Positions 27,955 to 35,471 of a stretch of DNA of 64,000 bases are shown here, piece by piece. The translations under genes and the position numbers were made by a program. Below the pieces are notes generated by a model. It saw nothing but the letters and a program-made list of their open reading frames with translations. It searched no databases and was not told the origin of the DNA. This stretch comes from an uncultured Pseudomonadota bacterium (GTDB taxonomy: Bacteria; Pseudomonadota; Gammaproteobacteria; Burkholderiales; JALYOK01): contig CADEHE010000006.1 in assembly GCA_902826775.1 (NCBI GenBank), forward strand, positions 118,233-182,232, written 5' to 3'. The number at the start of each line of letters is the position of its first letter. Positions within the stretch are counted from its first letter, which is position 1.

Positions 27955-28932
27955 GTGAAACGCAAAGCGCGCTTTGCGGTCGTCGCCGTCGTTATTGCGG
28001 CGCTTGTGGTCTCGGCGTTTCTTACTCGTTCGTGCTTCGAACGCGATCTTTCGCTAGCCGCGGAGCGCGCGGCACAGGGCAGCCTTGTGGCCGCCACGCG
28101 CTGCGGCCCCATCGAGTATCAGCAAGCGGGCGAGGGCACGCCGCTGCTGATGATTCATGGCAGTGGCGGCGGCCATGATCAAGGCATGGACTGGGCGCGT
28201 CCGCTGGTGCGGCACGGCGTGCGCGTGATCGCGGTCTCGCGTTTTGGCTATTTGCGCACGCCTCGCCCGGCCGATGCTTCGCCCGAGGCGCAAGCCGACG
28301 CGCACGTGTGCTTGCTCGACGCGCTGGGCGTGCAGCGGGCCGCCGTCGTAGGGGTCTCCGCCGGTGCTCCGTCGGCCATGCAGACGGCGATTCGCCATCC
28401 CGATCGTGTCAGCGCGCTGGCACTCATCGTCCCTATCGCTTACAAGCCGGGCGATGTGGCGGATTCGGCCCTGCCGGTGTCGGATCGAAAAGACGCGTTG
28501 CTGCTGCGATTGCTTGGTTCCGACTTCCTGTTTTGGGCAGGGCTTCATATAGCTCGCGACCAGGTGATCCGCCATGTGCTCGCTACGCCGCCCGAACTGG
28601 TGGCGGCAGCCGGAGCGGCGGAACGCACGCGCGTCGATGAACTGGCCGAGCGCATCTTGCCGGTATCTTTGCGCGCGGCAGGCTTGCGTGACGACACTCG
28701 CTTGGGTAAGAGTCTCCGTGCCTATGCCCTGCAGTCGGTTCAAGTTCCCACCCTAGTAGTCAGCGCGCGCGACGACGGCTTCGGCACCTATGCGGCAGCG
28801 CAGTACACCGCCAGTCAAATTTCGAGGGCGAGGTTCGTCGGCTTTGAAACCGGTGGTCACCTATTGGTGGGGCACGACGAAGCGGTGCGGATAGAGATTG
28901 TCCAACTGCTGGCTCGCGCGGTTCAGCACTGA
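27955..28932 (+). CDS. Membrane-anchored alpha/beta-hydrolase
   Basis: A 325-residue alpha/beta-hydrolase fold protein with an N-terminal hydrophobic helix (about 6-24), so probably exported or membrane-anchored. The nucleophile elbow GVSAG (Ser at about residue 133), the oxyanion stretch IHGSGGGHDQG (about 62-72), a candidate acid in VVSARDDGFG and a candidate His in GFETGGHLL near the end form a complete triad. The start is GTG 27955. The substrate is unknown; no pathway context. Confidence 0.78.
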   Translation: MKRKARFAVVAVVIAALVVSAFLTRSCFERDLSLAAERAAQGSLVAATRCGPIEYQQAGEGTPLLMIHGSGGGHDQGMDWARPLVRHGVRVIAVSRFGYLRTPRPADASPEAQADAHVCLLDALGVQRAAVVGVSAGAPSAMQTAIRHPDRVSALALIVPIAYKPGDVADSALPVSDRKDALLLRLLGSDFLFWAGLHIARDQVIRHVLATPPELVAAAGAAERTRVDELAERILPVSLRAAGLRDDTRLGKSLRAYALQSVQVPTLVVSARDDGFGTYAAAQYTASQISRARFVGFETGGHLLVGHDEAVRIEIVQLLARAVQH

Positions 28933-29113
28933 ACCTTCGCTTGGCATTAACGTCGATCCTGTCCTTTGACGCGGTTATTGCGTTGCGCAAGCACACGCAT
29001 AGGGGTACGAAGGCCTGCCCAAGGCGAACAATTAGGGGGGTAGGCAGCAAGTGGTAGACTTCTTTGTGGACACCTGTCCATCGAACAACGACTAACCCAA
29101 TCAAGGAGGAAAC

Positions 29114-29854
29114 ATGTCGCACGTGCTTGGCACTACCCGCGCTCTAATGTCCTGCCTGGCAGTCGCCGCGCTAGGCGCTCACTTTGCAGCCAGCGCTCAA
29201 GATAAGGCGCCTCCGCCCCCGTATCAAAATGCGGATGCGGACTTTATCCTGATTGGGGTCGCTTGGGACGAGGCGGCGGTCAGCAAAGTGCTTCCGCCGA
29301 ATGTCAAACCTGTCCCTGGCGCGACCGGCGGTATCAACATTTATACGGTGGGCAAAGGATTCGGCATTGCACCATATTCGTCCGCTTACTTTTGGGTGGA
29401 CGTGGAAGGCTACGACAGCGTAGACGGGACGAAAGGCCGCTGGATGCTCACCGGGGTCTACGGCCCAAATGAGAAGACTACGGCAGCTATGCGCGACGGC
29501 AGTTTCTTTCCGGTTCGCAACGGAACCGCGAAGGTAGAGGCCACTGCGCAAGGAAGGCGGGCGACCGGCATGATAGGCGACAAGCCGATCGTAGTAGGAG
29601 AGATCAGATTGGCCGACGAGCCTTGCAGTGTTCTGGCTGGCCAAGTCAACTACCCGGTACTGAGTTCAAGCAAGCAGGTGATGATCAACGTAATTCCGTA
29701 TGTTGGGGAAGCGTGCAAGTCTGAGCCAGTTTCTGTAGACGTCGTGGCGCCTGCCGGGGATGCTTTCGCTGCGTTCAAACCCGTCAAGCTGTTATGGGCT
29801 TTGGAGTTGAAGAACGCTTCGATGTCGTTTCATAGTCCGATCGTTGCTAAGTAG
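29114..29854 (+). CDS. Secreted protein with acetoacetate-decarboxylase-like features
   Basis: A 246-residue protein with an exceptionally good ribosome binding site (AAGGAGG five bases before the ATG) and a signal peptide (about 1-28, cleavage near ASA). The mature part resembles the acetoacetate decarboxylase-like fold in pattern (KVLPPNVKPVPG, then GGINIYTVGKGFGIAPYSSAYFWVDVEG split over residues 73-100), but I cannot place the catalytic lysine with confidence. Two Cys residues near the C-terminal third could form a disulfide. It is a single-gene unit ended by a strong terminator. Function is unknown; the family hint is weak. Confidence 0.6.
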   Translation: MSHVLGTTRALMSCLAVAALGAHFAASAQDKAPPPPYQNADADFILIGVAWDEAAVSKVLPPNVKPVPGATGGINIYTVGKGFGIAPYSSAYFWVDVEGYDSVDGTKGRWMLTGVYGPNEKTTAAMRDGSFFPVRNGTAKVEATAQGRRATGMIGDKPIVVGEIRLADEPCSVLAGQVNYPVLSSSKQVMINVIPYVGEACKSEPVSVDVVAPAGDAFAAFKPVKLLWALELKNASMSFHSPIVAK

Positions 29855-29877
29855 GGCAGTCACTCGGCGTTAGGAGA

Positions 29878-29904
29878 GGCCGCGCCCGTCGCGGCCCTTT
29901 TTTT
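29878..29904 (+). terminator. Intrinsic terminator of the secreted-protein gene
   Basis: GGCCGCG (29878-29884) pairs with CGCGGCC (29890-29896) around a five-base loop and is followed by seven T residues. It lies 23 bases after the stop at 29854. Confidence 0.88.
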
Positions 29905-30018
29905 GATCCATGACAATCATCCCGATGCATTGAAGTGAAAGAGTCGCGCGGGAGTGGGACGCTGGCACTCCGGCTGGCTTTCGCAGCGTGCGCTCGAACC
30001 CGATAGCAGCCAGATCAT

Positions 30019-30047
30019 TTGAAATGACGTTGCTTCGTGCATAATAC
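30019..30047 (+). promoter_or_regulatory. Predicted sigma-70 promoter for the DUF805 operon
   Basis: TTGAAA at 30019-30024 and CATAAT at 30040-30045 (spacer 15), or TAATAC at 30042-30047 (spacer 17), lie about 75 bases upstream of the DUF805 start. This is among the best housekeeping-type promoter matches in the window; unverified. Confidence 0.4.
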
Positions 30048-30121
30048 CGATGGCAACATGCAGGACATTCGGCCGCGCATGCCGGCGCTGAGTGCGCATT
30101 CCCGCGTGACAAGGAGGATCA

Positions 30122-30487
30122 ATGCTTCAATCGCTCGTGGCGCAGCTCATTTCGCTGCGCGGGAGGATCGCGCGCGCTGCGTTTTGGCGTAACTTGTTGC
30201 TCATTGCGGCGGTGTTTGTCGCGGCGATGATTGCACTCGAATCGGCCTTCGGGCGCGCGAGCTCGCTGCTGCTTTATCCTCCATTCTTCTGGGCGTTGCT
30301 CGCACTCGCGGTGAAGCGCTTGCATGATCGTGATCAATCGTCGCTACGGTTGCTGCTGTTATTGATTCCGCTGTTCGGCCCATTGTGGATATTTCTCTCG
30401 TTAGGCCTGCGCAAAGGCAGCAGCGGCCCGAATCGATACGGCGTCGATCCTTTGGCCAGCAACGCCGACTACTTGGCGGTGAAATGA
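30122..30487 (+). CDS. DUF805 family inner-membrane protein
   Basis: A 121-residue protein with about three transmembrane helices and the DUF805 features GRIARAAFWRNLL near the N-terminus, VKRLHDRDQS in the middle and a C-terminal GPNRYGVDPL. A strong AAGGAGG site precedes ATG 30122. Function is unknown. Its stop overlaps the start of the FAD-oxidase/methyltransferase fusion gene (ATGA), so they form an operon. Confidence 0.85.
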   Translation: MLQSLVAQLISLRGRIARAAFWRNLLLIAAVFVAAMIALESAFGRASSLLLYPPFFWALLALAVKRLHDRDQSSLRLLLLLIPLFGPLWIFLSLGLRKGSSGPNRYGVDPLASNADYLAVK

Positions 30488-32730
30488 CAAGTCCGCCGCA
30501 AGCGCTGATCGTCAATGACGTTACCCAACTGAACCCGGTTGCGGTGTGGGCCACAGCCGCGCCGGCAAGCATAGAAGAGGTGCAACAAGCCATCGCGCGC
30601 AGCCAGGGCGCACTTTCGATAGGAGGCGGACGCTTCAGTATGGGCGGGCAATGCGCTAGCCCCGGCAGCTTGCACTTGGACATGCGGCGCTTAAATCAGG
30701 TGATCGAATTCTCGCCGGTCGAGCGCACGCTGCGCGTTCAGCCCGGCGTACGCTGGTGCGACATTCAGCGCTTCATTGAACCGCATGGCTTCGCGGTGAA
30801 GATCATGCAAAGTTACGCCAACTTCACCGTTGGCGGTTCGTTGAGCGTTAATGTGCACGGCCGCTATGTGGGACTTGGCCCGCTCATTCTCTCGGTGCGC
30901 TCCATCAAACTGGTGCTGGCCGATGCGCGGCTGCTGCAGGCCAGCCCTAAGGAGAATGCCGAATTGTTTTACGGCGCGATCGGCGGCTATGGCGCGCTTG
31001 GTGTGATCGTCGAGGCAGAGTTGGAACTGGCTGAGGATAAGCGCGTATTGCGCACCGCTATCAAATTGCCGGTGGAGAAGTATGCGGATCACTTTCGCCG
31101 CGAAGTGCGCAATTCGAGCAAAGCGGTGTTTCACAATGCCGACATCTATGCGCCCGACTACCGCCGTGTGCGCTCAGTAACGTGGTCGGAAACTGAGCGG
31201 CCTGCAACGGTGCCGCAGCGCTTGCAAGCGGTGCGCAAAGCCTACCCGTTGCACAACTACTTTCTCTGGGCGGTATCCGAAACGCCGTTCGGCAAGTGGC
31301 GGCGCGAGTTCTTGATCGATCCGCTGCTGTTCTGGTCCAAGCGGGTGCATTGGCGCAACTACGAAGCCGGCTATGACGTCGCGGAACTCGAGCCGCCTTC
31401 GCGCAAACACCGCACTTATGTGCTGCAAGAGTATTTCGTGCCGGTGGAGCGCTTCGAGGAATTCATTCCGAAGATGGCAGAGATTTTCATTCGGCATCGC
31501 GTCAATGTGCTGAATGTGTCGATTCGCCATGCCATGCCCGATCCCGGCACCTTGCTTGCGTGGGCACCCACGGAGGTGTTCGCCTTCGTCGTCTACTACA
31601 AGCAGCGCACGCGCGAGAACGCGAAGGAGCGGGTGGCCGTGTGGACGCGCGAGTTGATCGATGCCGCCCTAAGCGCCGGCGGCAGTTACTACTTGCCGTA
31701 TCAGCTGCACGCGACGCACGAACAATTTCACCGCGCCTACCCGCGCGCGGTCGAACTGTTCCGGCTCAAGCGCAGCGTCGATCCGGAATTTCGCTTCCGC
31801 AATGTTCTATGGGACAAATACTACGCGCCGACGTTGCGCCCCGAGGAGACCGCACCCATGCCCGCATCAGATTTCCATGCCGTCTATGACGATGTGCGCT
31901 CGGGTGATGCGTTCTACCGCTTTCTGCAAAACATCTACCGCCTCTACCCCGAAGATCGCTTCCACACCTTGATCAAGCAAGCCTGCGCGCTGTACCAGGA
32001 TGACGCCAGCATTTACCGGCACATCCAGCAGTCGTTGCCTACGATCAAGCCGTTTTTGTCCGAGCTTACCTATGCGCTGCCGGCGCTCTCTAAGCAGAAG
32101 AAGGAAATGGTGCGGCAAAGCCTCGATTTGCTGGGCGAGCGGCGCGATATCGATGGTTACGTCGAGATCGGCACAACTGGACGCTACATTAGTGCGCTGC
32201 GCAAGCACTTGCGCCTGCGCGGCGCACTTGTGCTGATCAACGACATGGCGCCCAGCAATTCTCCGGTCGATATCGTCGAGCGCGGCGGTTTCGCCAAGTT
32301 GGGCAGCTTCGTGCCGCTCAAGGACTATGCGCCGCTTGCGCAGTCTTCGTTGCCGAGCCAGAGCGTGGACTTGGTGACGTGCTACATCGGTTTGCATCAC
32401 ATCGAACCTGACCGCCTGGGCGCATTTGTCGATTCGATCGTCCGTATCATGCGGCCGGGCGGGATGTTTATTCTGCGCGATCACGACGTTACCACGCCGC
32501 AAATGAACGCTTTGGTGTCGCTGGCGCACACGGTGTTCAACGCCGGCCTGGGTCTGCCCTGGGAGAGCAATCAGCGCGAATTGCGCCACTTTGTCGCGGC
32601 GGGAGAGTGGTCGCGGCGCCTGCAAGCGGCGGGCTTGCGCGACACCGGCAAGCGCTTATTGCAGGCGAACGATCCCACCGACAATATGCTGATGGCCTTT
32701 ATCAAGGACGGAGCGGGGAGCACAGCATGA
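30484..32730 (+). CDS. FAD-linked oxidase fused to a SAM-dependent methyltransferase
   Basis: A 748-residue fusion. The N-terminal part (about 1-460) is an FAD-binding oxidoreductase of the VAO/DprE1-like or aldonolactone-oxidase type: the FAD-binding SIGGGRFSMGG (about residues 38-48), NFTVGGSLSVNVHGR, GGYGALGVIVEAELEL, and a C-terminal DPEFRFRNVLWDKYY. No typical covalent-flavin His is evident. The C-terminal part (about 540-745) is a Rossmann methyltransferase with YVEIGTTGRYI as motif I, VDLVTCYIGLHHIEPDRLG and RIMRPGGMFILRDHD. The substrate is unknown. The start ATG 30484 overlaps the DUF805 stop, and its own stop overlaps the next gene. Confidence 0.8.
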   Translation: MTSPPQALIVNDVTQLNPVAVWATAAPASIEEVQQAIARSQGALSIGGGRFSMGGQCASPGSLHLDMRRLNQVIEFSPVERTLRVQPGVRWCDIQRFIEPHGFAVKIMQSYANFTVGGSLSVNVHGRYVGLGPLILSVRSIKLVLADARLLQASPKENAELFYGAIGGYGALGVIVEAELELAEDKRVLRTAIKLPVEKYADHFRREVRNSSKAVFHNADIYAPDYRRVRSVTWSETERPATVPQRLQAVRKAYPLHNYFLWAVSETPFGKWRREFLIDPLLFWSKRVHWRNYEAGYDVAELEPPSRKHRTYVLQEYFVPVERFEEFIPKMAEIFIRHRVNVLNVSIRHAMPDPGTLLAWAPTEVFAFVVYYKQRTRENAKERVAVWTRELIDAALSAGGSYYLPYQLHATHEQFHRAYPRAVELFRLKRSVDPEFRFRNVLWDKYYAPTLRPEETAPMPASDFHAVYDDVRSGDAFYRFLQNIYRLYPEDRFHTLIKQACALYQDDASIYRHIQQSLPTIKPFLSELTYALPALSKQKKEMVRQSLDLLGERRDIDGYVEIGTTGRYISALRKHLRLRGALVLINDMAPSNSPVDIVERGGFAKLGSFVPLKDYAPLAQSSLPSQSVDLVTCYIGLHHIEPDRLGAFVDSIVRIMRPGGMFILRDHDVTTPQMNALVSLAHTVFNAGLGLPWESNQRELRHFVAAGEWSRRLQAAGLRDTGKRLLQANDPTDNMLMAFIKDGAGSTA

Positions 32731-33761
32731 GATTACGATGGCCAATGATCCTGACGCTCATAGCCCTAGTCGCGCTCGTGCGAGCGGCCGGGCAGAGCGG
32801 CACGCTGCCGATCACGCCGGCGGAGCATCGCCGCGGCGGCGATCAGACTTTTCTCACCTACCCGGAATGGTTCCTTGTGTACAGTTCGGCGGAGTACGCC
32901 GACTTTGTGCAAACGCATACGCCGGATGAATTTCCCTTCATTGGGCACACGCGGCAATTCTGGCAGAGCTACGCCGCAGTACGGCAGGCCACCAGACAGT
33001 TCCCGTACAACGGCGAATACCACACTATGATCAATGTGATCGGCGGCAGTACCACGCTGGAATATGGTCTGCGTTCGGCGTACGAAACCTTGATCGGCCG
33101 GCTTACCGCTTTGAGCGCGGACGCGGCGTCTAGCCAAGAAGACAAGTTCGGCGCAGCCATCGCGCGGGACTATGTTCGTTTCATCCGCGCCCAACCATGG
33201 TACGAGTACGATTTCTTCGGCGCGCTAAAGCGGCTTTGGCGCGAAACCGATCTGTCCGGTAACAATCTGTTACGCAAGTGGGAGCGCAAGTACGCATTGA
33301 CGACCGAGTATCTGGGCAAGGGTATCTACGGGTGGCTAATCAAAAAGGCAACGCGCGCCAGCTTCGAGCGACCGGTCGAATCCACCGTGGCGTTGGTCGA
33401 AAAGTTTCCTGCTGCGATCGAAGGGGGAGATCCCGAAGTGAAATTACTACAGCGCAACGCGGATGACACGGCGCTGCTATCGCTCCCGCGCTACCATGCG
33501 TTCACGCCTGCCAGCTTGGCGCTGGCGCGACAGGGTATTCATTTCAGCGAAATCGCCGGCAATCGCGGCGAGATCTTGCTCACCGTTGTTGCGCCAGAAA
33601 GCTGGCGCGCGCCCGGTCCACCGCCGCTGTTTGTACAGCCGATCATGACGCAGCCGGGTCGGAAGCGTGTCGCACTCTCGGTGCCCGTGGCCGAACTTGC
33701 GCGAACCTTAAATGAATTGAATGTGCCCGGCGTGGAACTGGAGCACGTGTACGACTACTGA
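32727..33761 (+). CDS. Conserved exported or anchored protein of unknown function
   Basis: I do not recognise the family. The 344-residue product has an N-terminal hydrophobic segment (about 5-22) and then a soluble domain rich in Tyr/Phe/Trp (FLTYPEWFLVYSSAEYADFV at about 43-62). It is probably a signal-anchored periplasmic protein. ATG 32727 overlaps the upstream stop, so DUF805, the oxidase-methyltransferase and this gene are one tightly coupled unit and may act on one small molecule or lipid. It converges with the next gene at a nine-base gap. Confidence 0.6.
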   Translation: MRLRWPMILTLIALVALVRAAGQSGTLPITPAEHRRGGDQTFLTYPEWFLVYSSAEYADFVQTHTPDEFPFIGHTRQFWQSYAAVRQATRQFPYNGEYHTMINVIGGSTTLEYGLRSAYETLIGRLTALSADAASSQEDKFGAAIARDYVRFIRAQPWYEYDFFGALKRLWRETDLSGNNLLRKWERKYALTTEYLGKGIYGWLIKKATRASFERPVESTVALVEKFPAAIEGGDPEVKLLQRNADDTALLSLPRYHAFTPASLALARQGIHFSEIAGNRGEILLTVVAPESWRAPGPPPLFVQPIMTQPGRKRVALSVPVAELARTLNELNVPGVELEHVYDY

Positions 33762-33770
33762 AGACTTCGC

Positions 33771-34031
33771 TCAGCGCTGGAAATCGCGAAATCCAGCCGC
33801 ACGGGCCAGATCGGCTTTTACTTCCTCACGGCTGCGTTCATAGACAATCTCGCGCCCCTTGGCATTGCCGACGTAGACGGTGCCCTTGGGCGTAGGCGAC
33901 AGCGTGCAGCGCACGCTATGGATGCCTTCGCCTAGCACGACCTCGATGGCGTCCAGCCGCTTGTTGAGCACCAGTACTTCGATCAGTTGACCGCTGCTGG
34001 TGGCCTTTACCTTGATTTTCTCGTCGTTCAC
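33771..34031 (-). CDS. Small conserved protein of unknown function
   Basis: An 86-residue, charged, soluble protein (MNDEKIKVKATSSGQLIEVL at the start). Its pattern of short strands followed by a C-terminal helix (REEVKADLARAAG) suggests a compact alpha/beta fold; no named family recognised. It lies 45 bases downstream of the thiolase gene on the same strand and may share its mRNA. Confidence 0.65.
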   Translation of the reverse strand: MNDEKIKVKATSSGQLIEVLVLNKRLDAIEVVLGEGIHSVRCTLSPTPKGTVYVGNAKGREIVYERSREEVKADLARAAGFRDFQR

Positions 34032-34076
34032 AATGGACCTATCCGTGTTGTTGAGGACACAGCGCTGCTGGTGACG

Positions 34077-35279
34077 CTACACGCGCTCGATGATCAACGC
34101 AATACCTTGGCCGACGCCGATGCACATCGTGCACAAGGCGTAGCGCCCGCCGCTCACGCGCAGTTGATTGAGCGCGGTGGCGACCAAGCGCGCGCCGCTG
34201 GCGCCGAGCGGATGGCCGATGGCGATCGCGCCGCCGTTGGCGTTTACGTTCGGCGCGTCGTCCGCCAGGCCCAGGTCGCGCGTGACTGCCAGCACTTGCG
34301 CAGCGAAGGCTTCGTTCAGTTCGAGCACGTCGATTTGCTCGAGCGATAGGCCAGCGCGCTCGAGCGCCTTGCGCGTCGCGGGGGCCGGGCCGACGCCCAT
34401 GATACGCGGCGCAACGCCCGCGGTGGCCATAGCCAGCACGCGCGCGCGCGGTGTCAAGCCGTGCGCCTTTGCCGCCGCTTCGCTCGCAAGTAATACGGCG
34501 CAAGCGCCGTCATTGACGCCGGAGGCATTGCCGGGCGTGACGGTGCCGTCCTCACGCACCACGCCCTTGAGCTTCGCCAGGGCTTCGAGCGTTGTCTCGC
34601 GCGGGTGTTCGTCTTTATTGACGACGATGGCATCGCCTTTCTTCTGCGGCAGCGTCACCGGCGTGATTTCGTGTGCGAAAAATCCGGCGGCGAGTGCTTT
34701 CGCGTAACGCTGCTGACTGCGCCGCGCGAAGGCATCCTGGTCGGCGCGCGAGATCTTAAACTCCGCCGCGACGTTCTCTGCCGTTTCCGGCATCGAGTCG
34801 ATGCCGTATTTCGCTTTCATCTGCGGATTGACGAAACGCCAGCCGATGGTGGTGTCTTCGACTTTGATGCTGCGCGAAAACGCAGCGTCGGCCTTCGCCA
34901 TGACGAACGGCGCGCGCGACATGCTTTCCACTCCGCCGGCGATCATGATGTTGGCTTCGCCGCTCTTGATCGCGCGCGCGGCGGTGCCGACCGCGTCGAG
35001 GCTGGAGCCGCATAGGCGATTGATGGTCGCGCCGGGCACCGTGACCGGCAGTCCTGCCAGCAGCGCGGCCATGCGTGCCACGTTGCGATTGTCTTCGCCC
35101 GCCTGGTTGGCGCAGCCGTAGATGACGTCGTCGATAGCCTCGGGCGCGAGCGCTGCGTTGCGCTGGAGCAGCGCCCGCAGAGGAATCGCGGCGAGATCAT
35201 CGGTGCGCACGGTAGAGAGCGAACCGCCGTAACGGCCGACGGGGGTGCGGATTGCGTCGCAGATAAAGGCTTCGGGCAT
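34077..35279 (-). CDS. Acetyl-CoA acyltransferase (thiolase; 3-oxoadipyl-CoA type possible)
   Basis: A 400-residue thiolase. The acylation Cys is C90 in NRLCGSSLDAV, followed by the GGVESMSRAPFV segment, the catalytic His in GHPLGASGARL near the C-terminus and the second Cys in the CIGVGQG segment. The start (MPEAFICDAIRTPVGRYGG) resembles 3-oxoadipyl-CoA thiolases (PcaF) as well as generic acetyl-CoA acyltransferases, so the exact substrate is uncertain; no aromatic-degradation genes adjoin. It is divergent from an AidB-like acyl-CoA dehydrogenase across 192 bases. Confidence 0.88.
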   Translation of the reverse strand: MPEAFICDAIRTPVGRYGGSLSTVRTDDLAAIPLRALLQRNAALAPEAIDDVIYGCANQAGEDNRNVARMAALLAGLPVTVPGATINRLCGSSLDAVGTAARAIKSGEANIMIAGGVESMSRAPFVMAKADAAFSRSIKVEDTTIGWRFVNPQMKAKYGIDSMPETAENVAAEFKISRADQDAFARRSQQRYAKALAAGFFAHEITPVTLPQKKGDAIVVNKDEHPRETTLEALAKLKGVVREDGTVTPGNASGVNDGACAVLLASEAAAKAHGLTPRARVLAMATAGVAPRIMGVGPAPATRKALERAGLSLEQIDVLELNEAFAAQVLAVTRDLGLADDAPNVNANGGAIAIGHPLGASGARLVATALNQLRVSGGRYALCTMCIGVGQGIALIIERV

Positions 35280-35370
35280 GGGTGCGCGGATTTAATTGGC
35301 GAGGAAGCGCTGAGCTTAGCGGAAAGCTGTCGGTGCTTCTGCTGTGGTGTATACCTTAAGGAGTAATATC

Positions 35371-35412
35371 ATGCTCGTGAATGTAGTAAATATTAATCAA
35401 CAGATAGAGTAG
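35371..35412 (+). CDS. Possible 13-residue short ORF upstream of the acyl-CoA dehydrogenase
   Basis: An AAGGAG site seven bases before ATG 35371 opens a 14-codon frame (MLVNVVNINQQIE, stop TAG) in a locally AT-rich stretch between divergent genes. Ribosome-binding quality is better than for the gene that follows. It could be a leader peptide, a small protein or chance. No homolog is recognised. Confidence 0.25.
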   Translation: MLVNVVNINQQIE

Positions 35413-35436
35413 GCAGTACGCGAAGCCGGTCACTGA

Positions 35437-35465
35437 TTGGCGTGATTGGCAACGAGTGATACAGT
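35437..35465 (+). promoter_or_regulatory. Candidate promoter giving a leaderless mRNA
   Basis: TTGGCG (35437-35442) and TACAGT (35460-35465) are separated by 17 bases. The expected transcription start, six to seven bases downstream, coincides with the ATG at 35472, which has no Shine-Dalgarno sequence. Each hexamer matches consensus at four of six positions. Confidence 0.35.
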
Positions 35466-35471
35466 AACCGC

